In this document: positions 26,901-36,074 of the stretch, one piece after another
Numbering within the stretch: the stretch's first letter is position 1
How the letters are laid out: every line of letters begins with the position of its first letter
NCBI RefSeq assembly: GCF_020075705.1
Contig: NZ_JAIQUM010000048.1
Coordinates: 1 to 42,482 of the forward strand
Origin: Metabacillus rhizolycopersici
GTDB lineage: Bacteria > Bacillota > Bacilli > Bacillales > Bacillaceae
Length of the DNA stretch: 42,482 nt
Direction of reading: 5' to 3'
Position numbers and translations under genes: made by a program
The notes under the pieces: model-generated
Told to the model about the DNA's origin: nothing
What the model saw: only the letters and a program-made list of their open reading frames with translations
Databases searched by the model: none

Positions 26901-27236
26901 CGTACGATTAATCCCATCCTCACGAAAAGACACTTCAATCCCTTCAACTAAAAGCTGATGAAAATAACGATTGTTTTCTTCGAGAATTGGGCTATTGAAT
27001 GCAATAATCTTTCTGTATGCTTCGTCTAGCGCTTCCTGTGGAAGATCTCGGTTAATTTGAAATAAAGCATCTTTCACACGTTGTTCAAGTAGGACTTCTC
27101 GATAGTCTTTTCGTTCAGGATGTTCTCCATCACAACTTATTTCAGGTGCGAATATATAGTCATAGTCTAGTTCTTGCAGTACTTCTATTGCAGCTTCTTC
27201 TAGTTTATCTTCCGTAAAATTTTCTAAGAGGCTCAT
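23988..27236 (-). CDS. hsdR: Type I restriction enzyme, motor and nuclease subunit HsdR
   Basis: A 1082-aa protein. The PD-(D/E)XK nuclease is near the N-terminus (D145, then VIE159LK161 after [14 protein letters not shown]). The SF2 translocase follows: HTQGSGKS (Walker A, around 310), [22 protein letters not shown] (DEAH box), [10 protein letters not shown] (motif III), [19 protein letters not shown] and QAIARVNR (motif VI). The helical C-terminus binds HsdM. Length and motifs are complete, so the subunit should be active. GGAGAGGGTGG precedes ATG 27236. Confidence 0.96.
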   Translation of the reverse strand: MSLLENFTEDKLEEAAIEVLQELDYDYIFAPEISCDGEHPERKDYREVLLEQRVKDALFQINRDLPQEALDEAYRKIIAFNSPILEENNRYFHQLLVEGIEVSFREDGINRTKKAFIFDFERPEKNDFLVVNQFTLVEHEERRPDLILFINGIPLVVIELKSATDENVGIDNAYEQIQTYKRDIPSLFNYNAFCILSDGINAKAGTITANQERFMNWRTIDGVNIEPLEVPQYEVMLRGMLGKERILDIIQNFILFQETKEEEKDEDGNKIGDKKTIAKVLAAYHQYFAVKKAVGKTEEATSESGDRKIGVIWHTQGSGKSFSMVFYTAQLVQQLNNPTIVVITDRNDLDDQLFQTFWKSRDVLRQTPKQAHVRKLTDEQKKQQAKENSKELNGLYDLLNERESGGIIFTTIQKFKPEDGDMPVLTDRRNVIIMADEAHRSQYGLEAKTNSKTGEVKFGYAKYLRDALPNASFIGFTGTPIELEDKSTPAVFGNYIDIYDMTRAVEDEATVKIYYENRIIKLETDDEELKKIDEEFEEITEGHEDNDREKYKSKWSRLEAIVGSPNRIKELAKDIVDHYEEKSKTIDGKAMVVCMSRRICVDLYDAIVALRPDWHSDDVDKGKIKVVMTGSAGEAEKLQPHIGGKQRRDTLAKRMKDTSDELKIVIVRDMWLTGFDVPSMHTMYIDKAMKGHNLMQAIARVNRVFKDKAGGVVVDYLGILESLKKALNQYTDSDKKSTGIDTSAAVAVMVEKLEILRDMMHGFDYSTFMGKSQAGRMRAIVGGMNFILGKVEKEQKDFKQIATELAKAHSLCAATEEGKNVAFEVSYFKAVKASLAKLEVKQPKKKSKKEIEERVNQLLERSIISEEAIDVFEVTGLKRPEVSILSEEFLQEVKEMEHKNLAVEMLKKLLEGNIKTMEKRNLVKSEKYSDKLKKALNKYRNQAITNVEVMEELLRMAREMKKTREEEDDLGLNDDEIAFYDALTSEEIVKELMDDETLKKIANELTSAIKRNISIDWHVRTSAQAGMRRIIKRLLKKYDYPPKQVKNALEVVMRQAELMCENVKVEDIQANRAAEGSEDCQV

Positions 27237-27260
27237 TTATGCCACCCTCTCCACCAACCA

Positions 27261-27464
27261 TTATTTGAACAACTTTTTGAGCAACTTAAAAATATCAAAT
27301 GTCGTTTTCTGATACACTTTGTTGTAGGCATACTTTTTAGGATTCCGTAACCAACCATACCCTCTAGGCATTTTCAAACCAGCTCGATGAATGATTTGTC
27401 TTTTGATGCTGGTTCTTGCTAAGATTCTCTTCTTCAAGCTTGGTTTCCTTATTCCAAACTTCAT
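27261..27464 (-). CDS. Small basic protein between hsdS and hsdR (unknown)
   Basis: A 67-aa, very basic protein: MKFGIRKPSLKKRILARTS at the start, then RGYGWLRNPKKYAYNKVYQKTTFD. This pattern (GIRKPSLKKRI.ART, NPKKA.YN.VY..TTF) recurs in small uncharacterised proteins of Firmicutes and their phages, as far as I recall. It lies 12 bases after hsdS and 24 before hsdR with its own AAGGAGATG ribosome site. Its charge suggests nucleic-acid binding, but no function is known to me. Confidence 0.65.
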   Translation of the reverse strand: MKFGIRKPSLKKRILARTSIKRQIIHRAGLKMPRGYGWLRNPKKYAYNKVYQKTTFDIFKLLKKLFK

Positions 27465-27476
27465 AAGAACATCTCC

Positions 27477-28739
27477 TTAATTTTCGAGTGGTACTCGGAT
27501 TTCGCCGGACATGAGTTTAGGTAGTAAAGAATACCTAGTACTACTCAAGGCTTTATTTTCAATATTGTTTTTATTAACTAGCTCAAATAAACTTCTGACT
27601 GTTTCTTCAAATTTTCCTAATAAATTTATATTAGGAATTATTATTTTTTGATTTTTGATGTCAGTTTGTGTAATAAGTGGTTGAGTAGATCCACGATTCA
27701 AAGATTTATAGTCAATAGTTGATAAAACTTGATACACATACTCATAATAACGAGATTTAATTACTAATGTATTATCAGAAGCCCATATTTTTTTTTGAAA
27801 CCTTTGAATAACCCCATGTGTACCTACCCTACCAATAACAAGAATCGGTTCATTATAATTGTATTCCTTAACAAAACCCATAATAGAACTTGCTCCAACT
27901 AAAGGAAACGTAAATTCTTTATTTAATTCTGGGGATTTTTCTTTTGGTCTTTTCCCACTAGAAATTTCAATAATTTTACCCAATCCTTCTACTTCCCATC
28001 CTTTAGGAATCAACCCAATCTCACTTTCAACCATTTCTCCACCACTTGATTTGTATGCTTTACCTTTTTCATTTGGAAATTCAAAATCAACAAACCAATG
28101 TTTAAAAATAGCTTGAGCCATTTTTTCGATTTTTTCATTTATTTGATTGTTTGTTTCGATTTTTTCATCTAAGGGTGAAAGGTTGTTCACTATAGCTTTT
28201 TGTTCCTCCAAAGATGGTAAAGGCACAGGGATTTTTTTTAAAGATGTGGAGGCTTGCGCTATTGCTGGGACTCCAACTTGAGATTTATTCATTAGTAAAA
28301 AATATTGGCCTACTCTGGAATTTAAATAATAATATAGATATTTACTTATTACCTTTTCCTCATTACAGGATAATTTCATTCCACTTTGAGAAACAATATA
28401 CTTTTTATATTTAGATTTTTCAGGTACATAACCAACTTGTCCTAAAGTTCCCCTATGTGTTATTACAATGTCTTTTTGTTTTACCCAACTCGCCTTTAAC
28501 TCTTCAGCTTTTTCCTCAGAAACAAATACAAAATCATCTTCGTGAAATTTAAAATTTTTTAAATTAATGCCCCTTATAACAGGAACCCCTTGATCTATAA
28601 AGTTTTCTTTTTTTATTTTTGATCCAAATGGCCCCATTGATATGGAATTTCTTTCTGTAGATTTTAGATTATCGATGATTTCAACTTCCCATTCAGATGG
28701 AATAACCCCAACCTTAGATTGTTTAAGACTCATAACCAA
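27477..28739 (-). CDS. hsdS: Type I restriction-modification specificity subunit HsdS
   Basis: A 420-aa protein with two target-recognition domains. The first covers about residues 15-180, ending [27 protein letters not shown]. The second covers about 240-400, ending with [13 protein letters not shown]. Each is followed by a conserved helical spacer ([17 protein letters not shown] in the middle). The internal repeat of S.VG.IPS.WEV and [11 protein letters not shown] marks the two halves. It overlaps hsdM by 17 bases. Intact, so the system has a bipartite recognition sequence that cannot be predicted here. Confidence 0.95.
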   Translation of the reverse strand: MVMSLKQSKVGVIPSEWEVEIIDNLKSTERNSISMGPFGSKIKKENFIDQGVPVIRGINLKNFKFHEDDFVFVSEEKAEELKASWVKQKDIVITHRGTLGQVGYVPEKSKYKKYIVSQSGMKLSCNEEKVISKYLYYYLNSRVGQYFLLMNKSQVGVPAIAQASTSLKKIPVPLPSLEEQKAIVNNLSPLDEKIETNNQINEKIEKMAQAIFKHWFVDFEFPNEKGKAYKSSGGEMVESEIGLIPKGWEVEGLGKIIEISSGKRPKEKSPELNKEFTFPLVGASSIMGFVKEYNYNEPILVIGRVGTHGVIQRFQKKIWASDNTLVIKSRYYEYVYQVLSTIDYKSLNRGSTQPLITQTDIKNQKIIIPNINLLGKFEETVRSLFELVNKNNIENKALSSTRYSLLPKLMSGEIRVPLEN

Positions 28740-30240
28740 TCCCCCTTAGATTCTTCCTTATCTCATCCTCTAGACTTTTGGATTTAGAAAAAAGGTCACT
28801 TAATTCTTTTGTTAACTTCCCCATTTTCTCATCAAAAGAGATACCGTCATCTTCTACATCACCAATCCCAACATACCTTCCCGGTGTCAAAACATACTCA
28901 TGTTCACGTACCTCGTCCAATGTAGATGATTTACAAAAACCATTAATATCTGCATGTTCACCATTAAGATTTCTCCATTTGTGATAGGTTTCAGCAATTT
29001 TTTGAATATCATCTTCCACTAACTCTCGGTGTCTTCGGTCAACCATCTCTCCTAAATTTCTCGCATCGATAAAGAGGATTTCATTTTCTCTGTTTCTAAA
29101 TTTTAGATTCCCTCTTTTATTTCTATTTAATATCCAAAGACAAACCGGAATCCCTGTGGAATAGAATAATTTATCAGGAAGCGCAACAATTGCATCTACT
29201 AAATCGGCTTCTAATAGATTTTTTCTAATTTCACCCTCATTTGACGTATTTGAACTCAATGAACCATTTGCAAGGACAATTCCTGCAGAACCATTCGGCG
29301 CTAAGTGATAAACCATATGTTGAAGCCATGCATAGTTTGCGTTCCCTGCTGGTGGTGTTCCAAATTTCCAGCGAACATCATCAGTTAATTGATCTCCACC
29401 CCAATCGCTAATATTGAAAGGAGGATTCGCAAGGATGTAATCTGCTTTTAGTGTTTTATGCTGATCATCGTGGAAGGTATCTGCGTGATGATCTCCTATA
29501 TTTTCATCAAGTCCACGTATAGCTAAATTCATTTTACAAAGTTTCCAAGTTGTTGAGTTTAGTTCCTGTCCATAGATGGATAAATCAGAAACCTTTCCTT
29601 TATGCTCATTAACAAATTTTTCACTTTGAACGAACATTCCACCACTACCACAACAAGGGTCATAAATTCTTCCTTTATACGGCTCAAGCATTTCAACTAA
29701 AGTTTTAACGACGCTTGTTGGTGTATAGAACTCACCGCCACCTTTTCCTTCAGCACTTGCAAATTTACCAAGAAAGTATTCATAAACTCTCCCAAGCAAG
29801 TCCTTTTCACTCTTATCATGAAGTTTAATTGTTGAAATCATATCAATTAACTCACCTAACCGTCTTTTATCCAGTTCAGGTCTTGCATATCTTTTATCTA
29901 AAACCCCTTTTAAACTTGGGTTTTCCTTTTCAATTTCAATCATCGCATCATCAATATATTGACCGATCTTTGAATCCTTTGCATTGTCTTTGATAAAGCC
30001 CCATCTTGCTTCTTTTGGAACCCAGAATATATTCTCATACGTATATTCATCACGGTCTTCTTCAAAGCCATCGCCTTCTTCAAGAAGTTCATTATATTTT
30101 GTTTCAAATTTATCAGAGATGTATTTTAAGAAAATAAGTCCAAGTACAACGTGTTTATATTCACCTGAATCCATACTTCCTCTTAATTTATCTGCTGCTT
30201 TCCATAGCGTTTCTTCGAAGCCAATGTTCGCTGTTGCCAT
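28723..30240 (-). CDS. hsdM: Type I restriction-modification DNA methyltransferase HsdM
   Basis: A 505-aa N6-adenine methyltransferase. An N-terminal helical domain (residues about 8-150) precedes the catalytic domain. That domain has the SAM motif [10 protein letters not shown] (around 195), the catalytic NPPF (around 275), [11 protein letters not shown], and [21 protein letters not shown]. Complete length. AAGGAGAATAAAAGT precedes ATG 30240, 17 bases after the regulator stop. Confidence 0.96.
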   Translation of the reverse strand: MATANIGFEETLWKAADKLRGSMDSGEYKHVVLGLIFLKYISDKFETKYNELLEEGDGFEEDRDEYTYENIFWVPKEARWGFIKDNAKDSKIGQYIDDAMIEIEKENPSLKGVLDKRYARPELDKRRLGELIDMISTIKLHDKSEKDLLGRVYEYFLGKFASAEGKGGGEFYTPTSVVKTLVEMLEPYKGRIYDPCCGSGGMFVQSEKFVNEHKGKVSDLSIYGQELNSTTWKLCKMNLAIRGLDENIGDHHADTFHDDQHKTLKADYILANPPFNISDWGGDQLTDDVRWKFGTPPAGNANYAWLQHMVYHLAPNGSAGIVLANGSLSSNTSNEGEIRKNLLEADLVDAIVALPDKLFYSTGIPVCLWILNRNKRGNLKFRNRENEILFIDARNLGEMVDRRHRELVEDDIQKIAETYHKWRNLNGEHADINGFCKSSTLDEVREHEYVLTPGRYVGIGDVEDDGISFDEKMGKLTKELSDLFSKSKSLEDEIRKNLRGIGYES

Positions 30241-30257
30241 ACTTTTATTCTCCTTAC

Positions 30258-30851
30258 CTAATAATTATTGTCATCTAATACTTCAAATAGGTCACTTTCA
30301 AATTCATCTTGTTCAGGACCTGTCGATACCCAATCTGGTAAAACTTCAAGATAATGTGCCAAAGCTTCAATTGTTTTATGCAAAATTACTTCGTGTTGAG
30401 ATTTTTCCAACAACTCAACAATTAATTTAAAGGTATCAAGATTAGGATTATCATCAACCATTTCAATTGCCTGTTTAAACCTAGATACCAACTTAGCTTT
30501 TTCAATATTCCGTTCGATGGTATTCATTTCTTCTTTGTCATAAACAGGCACTTCAACAATATCATTCACATCGCCAATCATAAATTGCTGTTCGTGATTT
30601 GTAATGATTGGCTTTAGGTCTTTCTTTAATTTTTCCTTTTGGATTTCTAATTTTTCTACTTCTGTTAATTCCTTTATGAAATATTCTTCTTCAATTCCAA
30701 ACAGTTCTGTTAAAATTGGGAGATATTTTTTAGGAATGTTCTGCTTACGTTTGATCCATAAGTTAATGTTCTGTTTTTTTATTCCTAACCTTTCTGCTAA
30801 TTCAATGTGTTGCATATTGTATAAGCTTAGAATATATTCCAGTCCAATCAA
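30258..30851 (-). CDS. XRE-type regulator at the head of the restriction operon
   Basis: A 197-aa protein with an N-terminal helix-turn-helix ([35 protein letters not shown], residues 13-47). A charged helical part follows, then an acidic C-terminus rich in D and E. The start is TTG 30851 with GGGGATGTGG upstream; an ATG at 30863 is out of frame. First gene of the operon, directly behind a promoter with two copies of a 15-bp near-palindrome, so it probably represses its own operon and times restriction after entry into a new host. Confidence 0.82.
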   Translation of the reverse strand: MIGLEYILSLYNMQHIELAERLGIKKQNINLWIKRKQNIPKKYLPILTELFGIEEEYFIKELTEVEKLEIQKEKLKKDLKPIITNHEQQFMIGDVNDIVEVPVYDKEEMNTIERNIEKAKLVSRFKQAIEMVDDNPNLDTFKLIVELLEKSQHEVILHKTIEALAHYLEVLPDWVSTGPEQDEFESDLFEVLDDNNY

Positions 30852-30869
30852 TGAACCACATCCCCAAAA

Positions 30870-30922
30870 ATTGTCTTAGTCAATATAATATTATTCTAGA
30901 TCATTTTATTGTCTTAGTCAAT
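30870..30922 (-). promoter_or_regulatory. SigA promoter with two 15-bp operator repeats for the restriction operon
   Basis: ATTGTCTTAGTCAAT occurs exactly at 30870-30884 and 30908-30922, start points 38 bases apart. Each copy is nearly palindromic (ATTGwCTwAGwCAAT). On the minus strand the upstream copy supplies the -35 box TTGACT, followed by a 17-base spacer and TAGAAT as -10. The second copy covers the start of the transcript. Binding of the adjacent XRE-type protein at both sites would shut the promoter. Confidence 0.8.
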
Positions 30923-31003
30923 AATTTATAATCATCTATTTTTAAAATCATTTCATACAAAAAAACACCTGCACAATTATAATGCAGATTCCATTTATCA
31001 TTA

Positions 31004-31063
31004 TCAAAAACCATGGTTTTTGAGAAAAATAAAAAAGGGATGATTTTCATCTCCTTTTTAGTG
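31004..31063. terminator. Two palindromes, the second a probable bidirectional terminator
   Basis: TCAAAAACCATGGTTTTTGA (31004-31023) is a perfect 20-bp palindrome. At 31031-31063, AAAAAGGGATGA and TCATCTCCTTTTT pair with one bulged base and are followed by GTGTTTTTTATAT on the plus strand. No gene points into this site from the left, so it may be left from a lost gene or act as insulation upstream of the restriction promoter. Confidence 0.5.
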
Positions 31064-31179
31064 TTTTTTATATCAAAACTTATTTCAAAATCAATTTATC
31101 ATAAATGAATGTTTTTGGTTGCCTATAACATGCGCTATATCGTCAACTAAACAGATTAATAAAGGTTTATAAAAACAAT

Positions 31180-31220
31180 AAGCGACCCCGTTAATTCTAA
31201 TCAGAATAACAAGGTCGCTT
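31180..31220 (-). terminator. Terminator of the small gene at 31278-31418
   Basis: AAGCGACC with GTTA and TTCT on one side pairs with AGAATAAC and GGTCGCTT on the other, about 16 pairs with a small internal loop. The minus-strand product is followed by ATTGTTTTTATAA. Its position 57 bases after the small gene's stop supports that gene being real. Confidence 0.7.
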
Positions 31221-31277
31221 ACCCTATTTTCACACTCATTACTTTTTTCACCCTTTTAGTTTCCTTTATTTATTAAT

Positions 31278-31418
31278 CTATTGTTTTACCATCTTATCTT
31301 CCGACTGATTCGGAACAGTATCATAAAATTGATGGAACAAATATGCAAGGTAAGAATTTAATTCAAATTGATCTTTATGAACAAAATCAGACAACGTTAA
31401 TTTGCTTTCTCTTGACAC
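31278..31418 (-). CDS. Small protein of unknown function (46 aa)
   Basis: A GTG at 31418 lies behind AAAGGGGGTAAAATA and opens a 46-aa frame: MSRESKLTLSDFVHKDQFEL, then NSYLAYLFHQFYDTVPNQSED. The frame is open for 15 more codons upstream, but without a good ribosome site. A strong terminator follows. The sequence is soluble and mixed-charge with an aromatic middle. I do not recognise it. Confidence 0.5.
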   Translation of the reverse strand: MSRESKLTLSDFVHKDQFELNSYLAYLFHQFYDTVPNQSEDKMVKQ

Positions 31419-31550
31419 TATTTTACCCCCTTTATTTAACTTGCTTATCTTCATAATTCCCAATCTATCATTCTTTTATACATATAATTTTTCATAATGG
31501 AACATAGAAAAGCCCTTATAAACTTCTAAGACCTCGTTCCTAGTATCGGC

Positions 31551-31583
31551 CCCAGCTACATTCGCATGAGAAGATTAGCTGGG
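31551..31583. repeat. Inverted repeat beside the resolvase relic
   Basis: CCCAGCTA (31551-31558) and TAGCTGGG (31576-31583) pair perfectly around 17 bases; the plus-strand product runs into TTTCTTTATTTTT. It may be a terminator facing right or part of a transposon end next to the relic. Confidence 0.4.
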
Positions 31584-31597
31584 TTTCTTTATTTTTA

Positions 31598-31711
31598 CTA
31601 TTTTTCTAAATAGCGATATATCGTCGTTCGAGACACGCTCCACTTTTCCGCAACATACTTAATCGGTGTACCACTTTCAATCAGCGCTTTTATCATCGTA
31701 ATATAAGATAG
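31598..31711 (-). pseudogene. Serine resolvase relic (C-terminal helix-turn-helix)
   Basis: The minus strand reads ITMIKALIESGTPIKYVAEK, then WSVSRTTIYRYLEK and a stop. This is the DNA-binding tail of a Tn3/Tn552-type serine resolvase (compare the tail of the intact one at 36756-37307, [14 protein letters not shown]). No catalytic domain is present upstream. It marks an older resolvase-bearing transposon at the left edge of this mobile region. Confidence 0.8.
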
Positions 31712-31815
31712 GTTTTATTAGGTTATTGGACGTAGAATAATGAACAGGGTTTTGTAACGTCTATAGCAAGGAAAAACATCCTTTTTAACTCAAATCTGGG
31801 TGTGTTCAGAAAAGG

Positions 31816-31830
31816 ACGAGTTTTGGAACA
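31816..31830 (+). repeat. Copy of the Tn552-like end motif
   Basis: ACGAGTTTTGGAACA is identical to 39704-39718, just upstream of the Tn552-like transposase gene. The similarity continues weakly on both sides (GGCAGA against GCCAGA downstream), over about 30 bases. Both copies have the same orientation. It probably derives from a related transposon end. Confidence 0.5.
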
Positions 31831-31870
31831 AAGCAGCCAGAAGAGCTATCTAAAAACGGACAAATTAAAA

Positions 31871-31911
31871 AGCATTAGTCAAAGTGGACGGCGCCCTTTT
31901 ACTGATGCTTA
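31871..31911 (-). terminator. Terminator after the TPR gene
   Basis: AGCATTAGT and ACTGATGCT (31871-31911), with a further GC-rich core, form an interrupted hairpin. On the minus strand it is followed by TTTTTAATTTG. It lies 13 bases beyond the TPR gene stop. Confidence 0.65.
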
Positions 31912-31923
31912 ATTTTAAATGAT

Positions 31924-32835
31924 TTATTTATATTCAAGATGTTGATGTTGTTGGCAGCCGAATAAATAACATCCTCCAGTAGCCTTCAATTCAAAATCTA
32001 AAGGTGGACGAAATCCGGATTGTATTTGCACAAATAATTGATCAAGTTCTATTTTTTCAAGCTGGAGCTCTGCCACTCTCTCAGTCTTATCAGTCACTGT
32101 CCAATGCTCATCACAAGGCTCTTGTTGTTCTTCTATTATTTCAGTCTTTTTTACCTCAATCGCTTGATTGATTATTTCAAGGCATGTATGAAGATCACCT
32201 AGCTGAAATAGTGTATACGCATATCTACCGTTGATATAGGGTGACACCACATATTGATGCCATTCTTTTTCAAACATTAGAAGAGCTTCTTCAAAATATT
32301 CCATTTCCAGATAAGCATCTGCAGCTTCAATCGCACCAATATAATCATCTGACTGGTCATTCCAACGATTTAGAATTGACTTTGCAGAGGGAACGTTCTT
32401 ATATTGAATGTGTGCCATTACTTCATACCATCTAATCACATCGGCGTCCTTTGCGATTTTGTTAAAGCCTTCAGCAGCCTTTTGGAAATCACCTAAATAA
32501 TAATGAGCGACTGCAAGATTATGAATGGCTTCTGTTGAAGGGAATAGGGCAAGTGATTTCATTAATATTTCCTTTGCTTCTATCCATCGCCCTTCCTTTA
32601 TCGCAATTTCGCCAAGCATGTTGTACGGGAAATGCGACTTCGGTTTCTGTTCAATAACTTCCTCAAGGATTATTTTTGCCCTATACAGATCCTCTTCTTC
32701 ATATAAATAAATCCAGGCTAAATTATTCAAAGATTGCACAGTCCGTTCAACTTTCACTGCTTCCTCAAATAAATATAACGCCTCATCATATTGATTATTT
32801 TCAAACAACATGAGTGCTTCCTTATTCAATGTCAT
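31924..32835 (-). CDS. Tetratricopeptide-repeat protein
   Basis: A 303-aa soluble protein made of TPR-like helix pairs: ALMLFENNQYDEALYLFEEA, YNMLGEIAIKEGRWIEAKEILMKS, HNLAVAHYYLGDFQKAAEGFNKI, DAYLEMEYFEEALLMFEKEW and YAYTLFQLGDLHTCLEIINQAI. The C-terminal 60 residues are charged and end with GCYLFGCQQHQHLEYK. Such proteins act as protein-binding scaffolds; no partner is apparent. AGAAGGGGGAC precedes ATG 32835 and a terminator follows, so it is a single-gene unit. It lies outside the inverted-repeat element at 32978-36559. Confidence 0.8.
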   Translation of the reverse strand: MTLNKEALMLFENNQYDEALYLFEEAVKVERTVQSLNNLAWIYLYEEEDLYRAKIILEEVIEQKPKSHFPYNMLGEIAIKEGRWIEAKEILMKSLALFPSTEAIHNLAVAHYYLGDFQKAAEGFNKIAKDADVIRWYEVMAHIQYKNVPSAKSILNRWNDQSDDYIGAIEAADAYLEMEYFEEALLMFEKEWHQYVVSPYINGRYAYTLFQLGDLHTCLEIINQAIEVKKTEIIEEQQEPCDEHWTVTDKTERVAELQLEKIELDQLFVQIQSGFRPPLDFELKATGGCYLFGCQQHQHLEYK

Positions 32836-32927
32836 ATTTGTCCCCCTTCTCTACCCTTTTCGTAAATATTCGGATGCCTAAGACTCTTTTAAAAATCGAT
32901 TATTCTTACATATATTGTAGTTCAAAT

Positions 32928-32967
32928 CAAAAGCACCGACACTGCTAATTCCGAATTGGTGCTTTTG
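32928..32967. repeat. Inverted repeat (terminator-like) just outside the AIPR element
   Basis: CAAAAGCACC (32928-32937) and GGTGCTTTTG (32958-32967) pair perfectly over ten bases around a 20-base loop. It sits eleven bases to the left of the element end at 32978. It can act as a terminator in either direction. Confidence 0.5.
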
Positions 32968-32977
32968 TAATAATATA

Positions 32978-33026
32978 TGTGCAAACTAGCACTTGAAATC
33001 AGCGCAAATTATCGCCTAAAGTGACA
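32978..33026 (+). repeat. Left terminal inverted repeat of the AIPR/GIY-YIG element
   Basis: Starting TGTGCAAAC, these 49 bases match the reverse complement of 36511-36559 at 40 positions, without gaps. The inner part GCAAATTATC..CC.AAAGTGACA is best conserved. Similarity stops sharply beyond the outer TGTG and fades inside after GTGACA. Confidence 0.75.
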
Positions 33027-33070
33027 CGCTATATGATAAATACCATTTTCATATATTTCCAAATTAAACA

Positions 33071-33095
33071 AATAAAAAAAGACCAAAAATGGTCT
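33071..33095 (-). terminator. Terminator of the AIPR gene
   Basis: AGACCA and TGGTCT pair around AAAA (33080-33095); the minus-strand product is followed by TTTTTTTATTTG. It is four bases after the AIPR stop and inside the left inverted repeat. Confidence 0.7.
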
Positions 33096-33098
33096 CAA

Positions 33099-34955
33099 TT
33101 AGTTTTCATTTATACAATTTGAAATCTCTTTATAAATGGCCTTACGCTCAACATTATTTACAGCTCTCTCTATCTTTCTCTCAAGAATATTCCAGAACTT
33201 ACTTGGTCGCTTCATCTTATTTTGAACAAAACCTTTTCGATTATCGCCAATTTCATCTTCAATTGTGGAATCCTCAAAGAAATTACTCAAAATATCATGG
33301 ATAATATCCATTATTTCAATATTTAAAGCAGAATTTTTAAATACTGAAATGCAAGCATTTATATGATTTAAATCAGCTATCTCTGCTACCTCTTCATGAT
33401 TAGTACCCTTTACCTTATTATAAACACTTAACATAAATAGATAATAAGTAGAAAGGAAAAGGAACACCGAATTCTTTCTAAAATCATCTGCTCCAGGTTT
33501 ATAACCCAAACTTTCCTTCGCATATTTTGATAATAAATAAGGAAACAAGAAATTCTCTAAAGGCATATCTTTTGTTTTATCATTAACTATTTTATCCCAT
33601 TCACTCCCAAACGGTGTTAATTCATTAGCTCTTCCATATGCAATATTTGGTCTTAAATTAACAGCAGCCGTAAAAGCTTGTAATACTTCCTTAGCCGGTA
33701 AACAATACTTTTTAGTACTTCTTACTCCTTGAAGTAAGTAATCATAATCAGCATGACCTTTATATGACTTTTGCTTAACAGCAGATTCCGTTATAAAAGC
33801 TCCTCTTTGAATCTCATAATAATATCCATAAACATCTAATCTATTTTTCAAGTCTCGTTGGAACTCATCAAGTGCATAAAAATCTAATCCCTTTACAGCA
33901 TTCTGACTATTTGTATACCTTGTAATATTATCTCTTAATTCCTTCTTATCCTTATCATTTCCAAGCTTCTTAGTTTCAATGATTTTTACTAATAAATATC
34001 CGTCCTGACTATTAGCAGCTTGAGACTTTGTCCCATAAAAATGATGTAATAATGATTTCGCCGTTTGACAACCATTAACTATCTGAGGAGCTTTAATTCT
34101 AACAGTATTCCTAGAATTAACAAATTCTTCACAAACAATAGTAACTCCATTGTTAAAATACCAAAACTTATCCGGAGTATCTTCTAAAGTTGATTTAATT
34201 CCAGAGTTTATTCTAGTGCCCTTTCCAAGATAGTTCCTGATATTAGAATAAAAGAGCATATTGCCCCCTTTTTCAACGAAATCAGCTAAATCCTTTAATT
34301 TAACCATCCCAACAACAGAAGTTTCAAACATATCCTCAAAATGCTGACCAATGTTTAAATCTAATGTTATCTCTCTAAATTCACGGGGTAATCCACCATT
34401 CTTAATTTCTATATTCTCAAGTATATTTTCAAAATCGAAAATATAAAATTTTAAACTCTTATGGGTCTTTTTTGCCTCATTAATAGACTTCATAATTTGT
34501 TCCTTTTCCCATTTAGAAAAACTATTATCAGTAACATAGTAACAGTTTATAACTTCATCCTTAGAATAAGCTTCAGAAATCCTCCTACAAGCTCTCACTA
34601 CTGCTTCTCTATCAGTATCAGGTGAATCCACTACAACTCTTTTACAATCTGCTATAAACCTATGTACTGCATCCACTTTATGAGCACTATTATATTTAGA
34701 TTGAAGAACACATAATTCATCATTATATTCAAAAACAGCATCAATACCGTTATCAAATTTACCTGATATCTCCATAGCCTCAATAACTTCATCTTCTCTT
34801 AACTCAAAAATATTATGCAAAACCCATTCACAAAAACTCGTACCTGCCCCAACAGATGTTCCATCCGGATTATTTTCCTTAATATATTCTTCAATTGAGA
34901 GAATTATATTATTAGTAAGTTGCTTTTTGGTATTCTGTGTTTTTCTCACTTGCAT
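33099..34955 (-). CDS. AIPR-family protein with nuclease-like N-terminus (candidate phage defence)
   Basis: From ATG 34955 (TTAGGGAGCGATATTTC upstream) the protein has 618 aa; the open frame extends 28 codons further without a good start. Residues 60-90 carry a restriction-endonuclease-like motif, FDNGID72 then LCVLQ85SK87. The central AIPR domain shows KFWYFNNGVTIVCEE (264-277) and APQIVNGCQTAKSLL (289-303), its hallmarks. The C-terminal 200 residues are mainly helical. AIPR proteins are known from abortive infection and other phage-resistance loci. Target and trigger are unknown. It is the second gene of the inverted-repeat element. Confidence 0.85.
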   Translation of the reverse strand: MQVRKTQNTKKQLTNNIILSIEEYIKENNPDGTSVGAGTSFCEWVLHNIFELREDEVIEAMEISGKFDNGIDAVFEYNDELCVLQSKYNSAHKVDAVHRFIADCKRVVVDSPDTDREAVVRACRRISEAYSKDEVINCYYVTDNSFSKWEKEQIMKSINEAKKTHKSLKFYIFDFENILENIEIKNGGLPREFREITLDLNIGQHFEDMFETSVVGMVKLKDLADFVEKGGNMLFYSNIRNYLGKGTRINSGIKSTLEDTPDKFWYFNNGVTIVCEEFVNSRNTVRIKAPQIVNGCQTAKSLLHHFYGTKSQAANSQDGYLLVKIIETKKLGNDKDKKELRDNITRYTNSQNAVKGLDFYALDEFQRDLKNRLDVYGYYYEIQRGAFITESAVKQKSYKGHADYDYLLQGVRSTKKYCLPAKEVLQAFTAAVNLRPNIAYGRANELTPFGSEWDKIVNDKTKDMPLENFLFPYLLSKYAKESLGYKPGADDFRKNSVFLFLSTYYLFMLSVYNKVKGTNHEEVAEIADLNHINACISVFKNSALNIEIMDIIHDILSNFFEDSTIEDEIGDNRKGFVQNKMKRPSKFWNILERKIERAVNNVERKAIYKEISNCINEN

Positions 34956-35113
34956 GAAATATCGCTCCCTAACAATGGAATTTAATCCAATTGTACTACG
35001 ATATTGGGCATGTGTTCCATTTTTTAAAAATATCTCCACAGAAAAATACTACTACGATACACTCCTATATCTCTCGTGTAAAGTGACAATAAAGTTGTTT
35101 AATGTTAAAACCT

Positions 35114-35163
35114 CAAACAAGCATAACCCCGTTCTGATTTTCAGACGCGGTTATGCTTGTTTG
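35114..35163. terminator. Strong hairpin between the GIY-YIG and AIPR genes
   Basis: CAAACAAGCATAACC and GGTTATGCTTGTTTG are perfect 15-base arms, with an extra partly paired core. On the minus strand TTGTTTGAGGTTTTAAC follows. It lies 11 bases after the GIY-YIG stop, so it should end that transcript, and the AIPR gene then needs its own promoter in 34956-35113. Confidence 0.75.
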
Positions 35164-35174
35164 ATCATTTCTTA

Positions 35175-36074
35175 TTAGTACTTTTTTTTATTAGCTTTTT
35201 GACACTCTTTTATGCTCTTGGAAAAGTTAGAGCGAAAATTTAGATTACTTGGTAATGCAAGTTCTAATGCTAAGGTGTGGGTGTACTTCCTCCTATCGTC
35301 ATTATTTTTAAGATTTGAAAAGATTTCCGTTCCTTTTATCTTATTTAATATTAAGTTCGCAGCTTTTTCTTCGCTGTCATTTTTGAAACAAACTTTAGTT
35401 ATTACATTACCATGTGTTCGATTATAACCACCATATTCAACTGATGCATTATATGCACTTATAGCATAAGCCTCCAGATCATCTAGCGTCGAAAATGATG
35501 TATCCCCTAAAGGGATTAAACTAATATCAAATTTATCTCCTAAATGATAATCATCATATATTTCAGGAAGATTGAATTCAACGGTACCTTCATACCTTTT
35601 CTCATTTTTTGCTGGATTTGTAACAAAGTGCCGATAAGCCCTATCGAATACCCTTACTGCTTGTCCAACGTAATAAATATCTTTTACACAATTATGTATG
35701 ATGTAAATACCATCGAAGTTTTTAATCCCCCGACTCTCTCTTACATTTTTATTGCTAAGCTCGATCAACTCTTTTGGAGTGAACTTTTTCATATTTTCTC
35801 TTAGAGTATCTAAGTCCTTTCTCACATTTTCTTTGCTTTCTCTTATTTCAAATTGTGCTTTTTTTAAACGAACATAATTTGGAGATGGTTTAAAAGGATC
35901 AGAATCAGAATCTTCTGCACTCAAAATCTGCCTTATCCAATTCCGTTCATCTTCTGTTATCGCTTGAACTGATAGTGCAACTGCTCTTTGATAATTGATC
36001 TCTGTTCTATGAACAGCAATTTTCTGTTGGTTGATCAATCGAAGAATTTCTTCTTGAGAAAATTCATTGCTCAT
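35175..36074 (-). CDS. GIY-YIG endonuclease-domain protein
   Basis: A 299-aa protein. Residues 1-115 are helical with coiled-coil character (EIRESKENVRKDLDTLRENMKK). The GIY-YIG nuclease follows: DGIYIIHN (121-128), YYVGQA (134-139), arginines at 141, 145 and 148, E201 in DDLEAYAISAYNA and N218 in GGYNRT. These are the catalytic positions expected in the fold, so the domain should be active. The last 60 residues are basic. The coiled-coil plus nuclease layout and the AIPR neighbour suggest a nucleic-acid-directed defence role, which is inference. Confidence 0.8.
   Translation of the reverse strand: MSNEFSQEEILRLINQQKIAVHRTEINYQRAVALSVQAITEDERNWIRQILSAEDSDSDPFKPSPNYVRLKKAQFEIRESKENVRKDLDTLRENMKKFTPKELIELSNKNVRESRGIKNFDGIYIIHNCVKDIYYVGQAVRVFDRAYRHFVTNPAKNEKRYEGTVEFNLPEIYDDYHLGDKFDISLIPLGDTSFSTLDDLEAYAISAYNASVEYGGYNRTHGNVITKVCFKNDSEEKAANLILNKIKGTEIFSNLKNNDDRRKYTHTLALELALPSNLNFRSNFSKSIKECQKANKKKY

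Noticed and set aside
31804..31830. Two abutting transposon ends (TGTTC ... GGAACA)
   Set aside because: The inner sequences of the two supposed ends agree too poorly to support this reading.
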